Shown one piece after another: positions 7,110-8,534 of a stretch of 8,534 bases of DNA. Position 1 is the first letter of the stretch. Every line of letters begins with the position of its first letter. The DNA is from Atopobium sp. UBA1382 (GTDB lineage Bacteria; Actinomycetota; Coriobacteriia; Coriobacteriales; Atopobiaceae), in assembly GCA_002305805.1 (NCBI GenBank), contig DBQY01000009.1, forward strand, positions 186,794-195,327. The letters run 5' to 3'. A program made the translations under genes and the position numbers. Below the pieces are notes generated by a model. That model worked only from the letters and a program-made list of their open reading frames with translations. It was not told the DNA's origin and did no database searches.

Positions 7110-7143
7110 GGGCCCGCCCCCGCTCGTTTGCGGGGACGGGCCC
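7110..7143 (-). terminator. Terminator hairpin after the small membrane protein gene
   Basis: GGGCCCG pairs with CGGGCCC; then comes one odd position (7117/7136) and six more pairs closing a 6-base loop (7124-7129). The odd position is C-A in plus-strand RNA but U-G in minus-strand RNA, so the 14-pair stem is continuous for the minus-strand gene that stops 25 bases upstream. It may also block plus-strand transcription from the aquaporin side. The minus-strand tail ATCCTTGTGG has only a few T bases. Confidence 0.7.
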
Positions 7144-7168
7144 GATTCGTCTGCGAGCAGAGCACCGA

Positions 7169-7300
7169 CTAGCCGAGATTGGACACCACTGCCCACACGA
7201 TCACGATCAGCGCCACCACGAGCAGGATGCCCCCGTAGATCTTGACGTTGCGCCTCTCAAAGGTCCTGACCTGCTCTTCCCTGCTTTCCTTGTCTGCCAT
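7169..7300 (-). CDS. Small single-pass membrane protein (43 residues), unknown function
   Basis: A short open frame, easily missed, with good gene signals. An ATG is preceded by GAGAGGAG, whose AGGAG ends 5 bases before the start. The frame is closed by TAG and flanked by terminator hairpins on both sides. The product starts MADKESREEQ, with a charged cytosolic segment (residues 1-20, ending ERRNVK), then one hydrophobic helix (about 21-40, IYGGILLVVALIVIVWAVV) and a three-residue end NLG. The positive residues before the helix predict N-in, C-out topology. I do not recognise a family. Similar tiny proteins can be regulators or accessory subunits of membrane complexes, but nothing in the sequence names a partner. 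It could also be a conserved protein of the lineage. The ribosome site, charge pattern and flanking terminators make a chance frame unlikely. Confidence 0.72.
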   Translation of the reverse strand: MADKESREEQVRTFERRNVKIYGGILLVVALIVIVWAVVSNLG

Positions 7301-7331
7301 GCGATCTCCTCTCATATGCCGACGCCGCATC

Positions 7332-7337
7332 GTTATA
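7332..7337 (-). promoter_or_regulatory. Possible -10 box for the small membrane protein gene
   Basis: The minus strand reads TATAAC, followed by G, the same seven bases as before the ABC exporter operon. It lies 7 bases after the aspS terminator stem and 31 bases before the small gene's ATG. The -35 region would fall inside the hairpin and matches the consensus poorly. Confidence 0.35.
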
Positions 7338-7344
7338 CCAAAGA

Positions 7345-7378
7345 GAGGGGGATGGGCCCGGTCGGACCCATCCCCCTC
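7345..7378 (-). terminator. Intrinsic terminator of aspS
   Basis: A perfect 12-pair stem (GAGGGGGATGGG with CCCATCCCCCTC) extends by one odd position (7357/7366) and two more pairs to a 4-base loop. The odd position is C-A in plus-strand RNA but a U-G wobble in minus-strand RNA. It lies 67 bases after the aspS stop, and the minus-strand tail TCTTTGGT is T-rich. Confidence 0.82.
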
Positions 7379-7445
7379 CCCTCATGCTCACCCGCCAGTT
7401 GAGGCGGCCACTGCCGATCGGACGCGCGGCGTCGATGCCGCAGCC

Positions 7446-8534
7446 TTAGAGCAGGCGCAGGCCGACTTCCTTGAGCTGCTTGCCGGAGACCTCGCTCGGA
7501 GCCTCGGACATGAGGTCGGAGCCGGAGCTGGTCTTGGGGAACGCCATGACGTCGCGGATCGAGTCCTCGCCGGCGAGCAGCATGCACACGCGGTCGAGGC
7601 CGAGCGCGAAGCCGCCCATGGGGGGCGCGCCGTACTCGAGGGCGTCCATCAGGAAGCCAAACTGCTCGCGGGCGCGCTCCTGCGTGAAGCCCATGAGCTC
7701 GAGCATGTCGAGCTGCATCTGGGAGTTGTGGATACGCATGCCGCCGCCACCCGCCTCGCAGCCGTCCATGACGAAGTCGTACGTGGCGGAGCCGATTGCC
7801 AGCGGGTCGGCCTTGATCTTCTCGACGTCGAGCTCGGTGGGCAGGGTGAAGGGCTGGTGCTCGGCCTCGTAGCGCTTGGCCTCGTCGTCCCAGTGGAAGA
7901 GCGGGAAGTTGACCACCCAGAGGAAGTCGTGGCCCTCGCGCGGGACGTTCAGGGCGCCCGCCATGTGCAGGCGCATGCCGCCGAGGATCTCGTCCGCCGT
8001 CTTGCGGTCGGCCACGGCGAACATCACGAGGTCGCCCAGCTCGACGCCCATCTCCTCCTTGAGCGCGTCCATCTCCTCGTCCGAGAAGAACTTGACGATG
8101 GGGCTGTTGACGGAACCGTCCTCGCGGAACGCGATCCACGCGAGGCCCTTGGCGCCAAACTCTGCGGCGACGTTCGCCAGCTTGTCGATCTGCGCGCGCG
8201 GCCAGGTGCCGGCGCCCTTGGCGTTGATGGCCTTGACGTACTGTCCCTCGGTCGCCGCGGCACTCGCGAAGAGCTTGAACTTGGAGGCCGAGAAGATCTG
8301 CGTCACGTCGTGGAGCTCCATGCCGATGCGGGTGTCCGGCTTGTCGGAGCCGTAGGTGTCCATGGCGTCCCAGTAGTCCAGGCGGCGAAGCGGCGTGGGC
8401 ATCTCGACGCCCATCTTGGCGAAGGCGTCGGACAGCACGTCCTCGAGCGCGCCCATGACGTCGTCCTGCTCGACGAAGCTCATCTCGATGTCCACCTGCG
8501 TGAACTCGGGCTGGCGGTCGGCGCGCAGGTCCTC
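7446..8534 (-). CDS. aspS: Aspartyl-tRNA synthetase (C-terminal 362 residues, start outside window)
   Basis: A class II synthetase that charges tRNA with aspartate using ATP in the cytosol. The frame is open to the right edge, where it begins with EDLRADRQPEFTQ (8534-8496), the class II motif 2 of AspRS, directly followed by VDIEMSF. A bacterial-type GAD insertion domain follows (about 8315-7990, starting ELHDVTQIF). The second half of the catalytic core then includes FPLFHWDDEAKRYEAEHQPF, the EAGGGGMRIHNSQMQ stretch and motif 3 GGFALGLDRVCMLLAGEDS, with its ATP-binding arginine at 7592-7590. The end KQLKEVGLRLL is normal for the family, so the C-terminus is complete. The missing N-terminus should hold the OB-fold anticodon-binding domain and motif 1. 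Whether it is strictly tRNA-Asp specific or also charges tRNA-Asn cannot be decided from this fragment. Identity is very secure. Confidence 0.97.
   Translation of the reverse strand, partial: EDLRADRQPEFTQVDIEMSFVEQDDVMGALEDVLSDAFAKMGVEMPTPLRRLDYWDAMDTYGSDKPDTRIGMELHDVTQIFSASKFKLFASAAATEGQYVKAINAKGAGTWPRAQIDKLANVAAEFGAKGLAWIAFREDGSVNSPIVKFFSDEEMDALKEEMGVELGDLVMFAVADRKTADEILGGMRLHMAGALNVPREGHDFLWVVNFPLFHWDDEAKRYEAEHQPFTLPTELDVEKIKADPLAIGSATYDFVMDGCEAGGGGMRIHNSQMQLDMLELMGFTQERAREQFGFLMDALEYGAPPMGGFALGLDRVCMLLAGEDSIRDVMAFPKTSSGSDLMSEAPSEVSGKQLKEVGLRLL

Noticed and set aside
7333..8139. 268-residue minus-strand frame overlapping aspS in another register
   Set aside because: Arginine/glycine/proline-rich out-of-frame shadow running through the aspS terminator; the aspS frame carries all expected motifs.

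Overview
The window is GC-rich (roughly two thirds by eye) and most genes lie on the minus strand. Codon use, the Tat-type lipoprotein, the GAD-containing bacterial AspRS and the heterodimeric ABC exporter fit a high-GC Gram-positive. A coriobacterium of the Olsenella/Atopobium kind is my best guess from overall resemblance, and it is inference only.

Layout, read along the minus strand from the right edge: the C-terminal two thirds of aspS (8534-7446), a strong terminator hairpin (7378-7345), a 43-residue single-pass membrane protein (7300-7169), and a second terminator hairpin (7143-7110). The one plus-strand gene, an AqpZ-type aquaporin (6274-6987), comes next. An AT-rich divergent spacer separates it from a minus-strand two-gene unit. 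That unit is a Tat-exported solute-binding lipoprotein (6006-5179) followed 11 bases later by a 1038-residue membrane protein (5167-2051) with two extracytoplasmic Cache-like sensor modules on an MscS-type channel core. A third hairpin (2029-1992) closes it. The window ends with two abutting half-transporter genes of a heterodimeric ABC exporter (1938-199, and 198 running off the left edge).

The most interesting part is the binding protein/channel pair. The binding protein has no ABC permease or ATPase beside it. Its only partner is a channel carrying a tandemly duplicated sensor unit, with a constant 331-residue offset between copies. This suggests a ligand-modulated MscS-type channel with a dedicated lipoprotein receptor, next to a water channel: a possible osmotic or solute-sensing locus. 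The architecture is read from sequence; the ligand gating is hypothesis.

The three large hairpins share a design. Each has one C-A mismatch when read as plus-strand RNA that becomes a U-G wobble in the minus-strand RNA. This marks them as terminators of the minus-strand genes.
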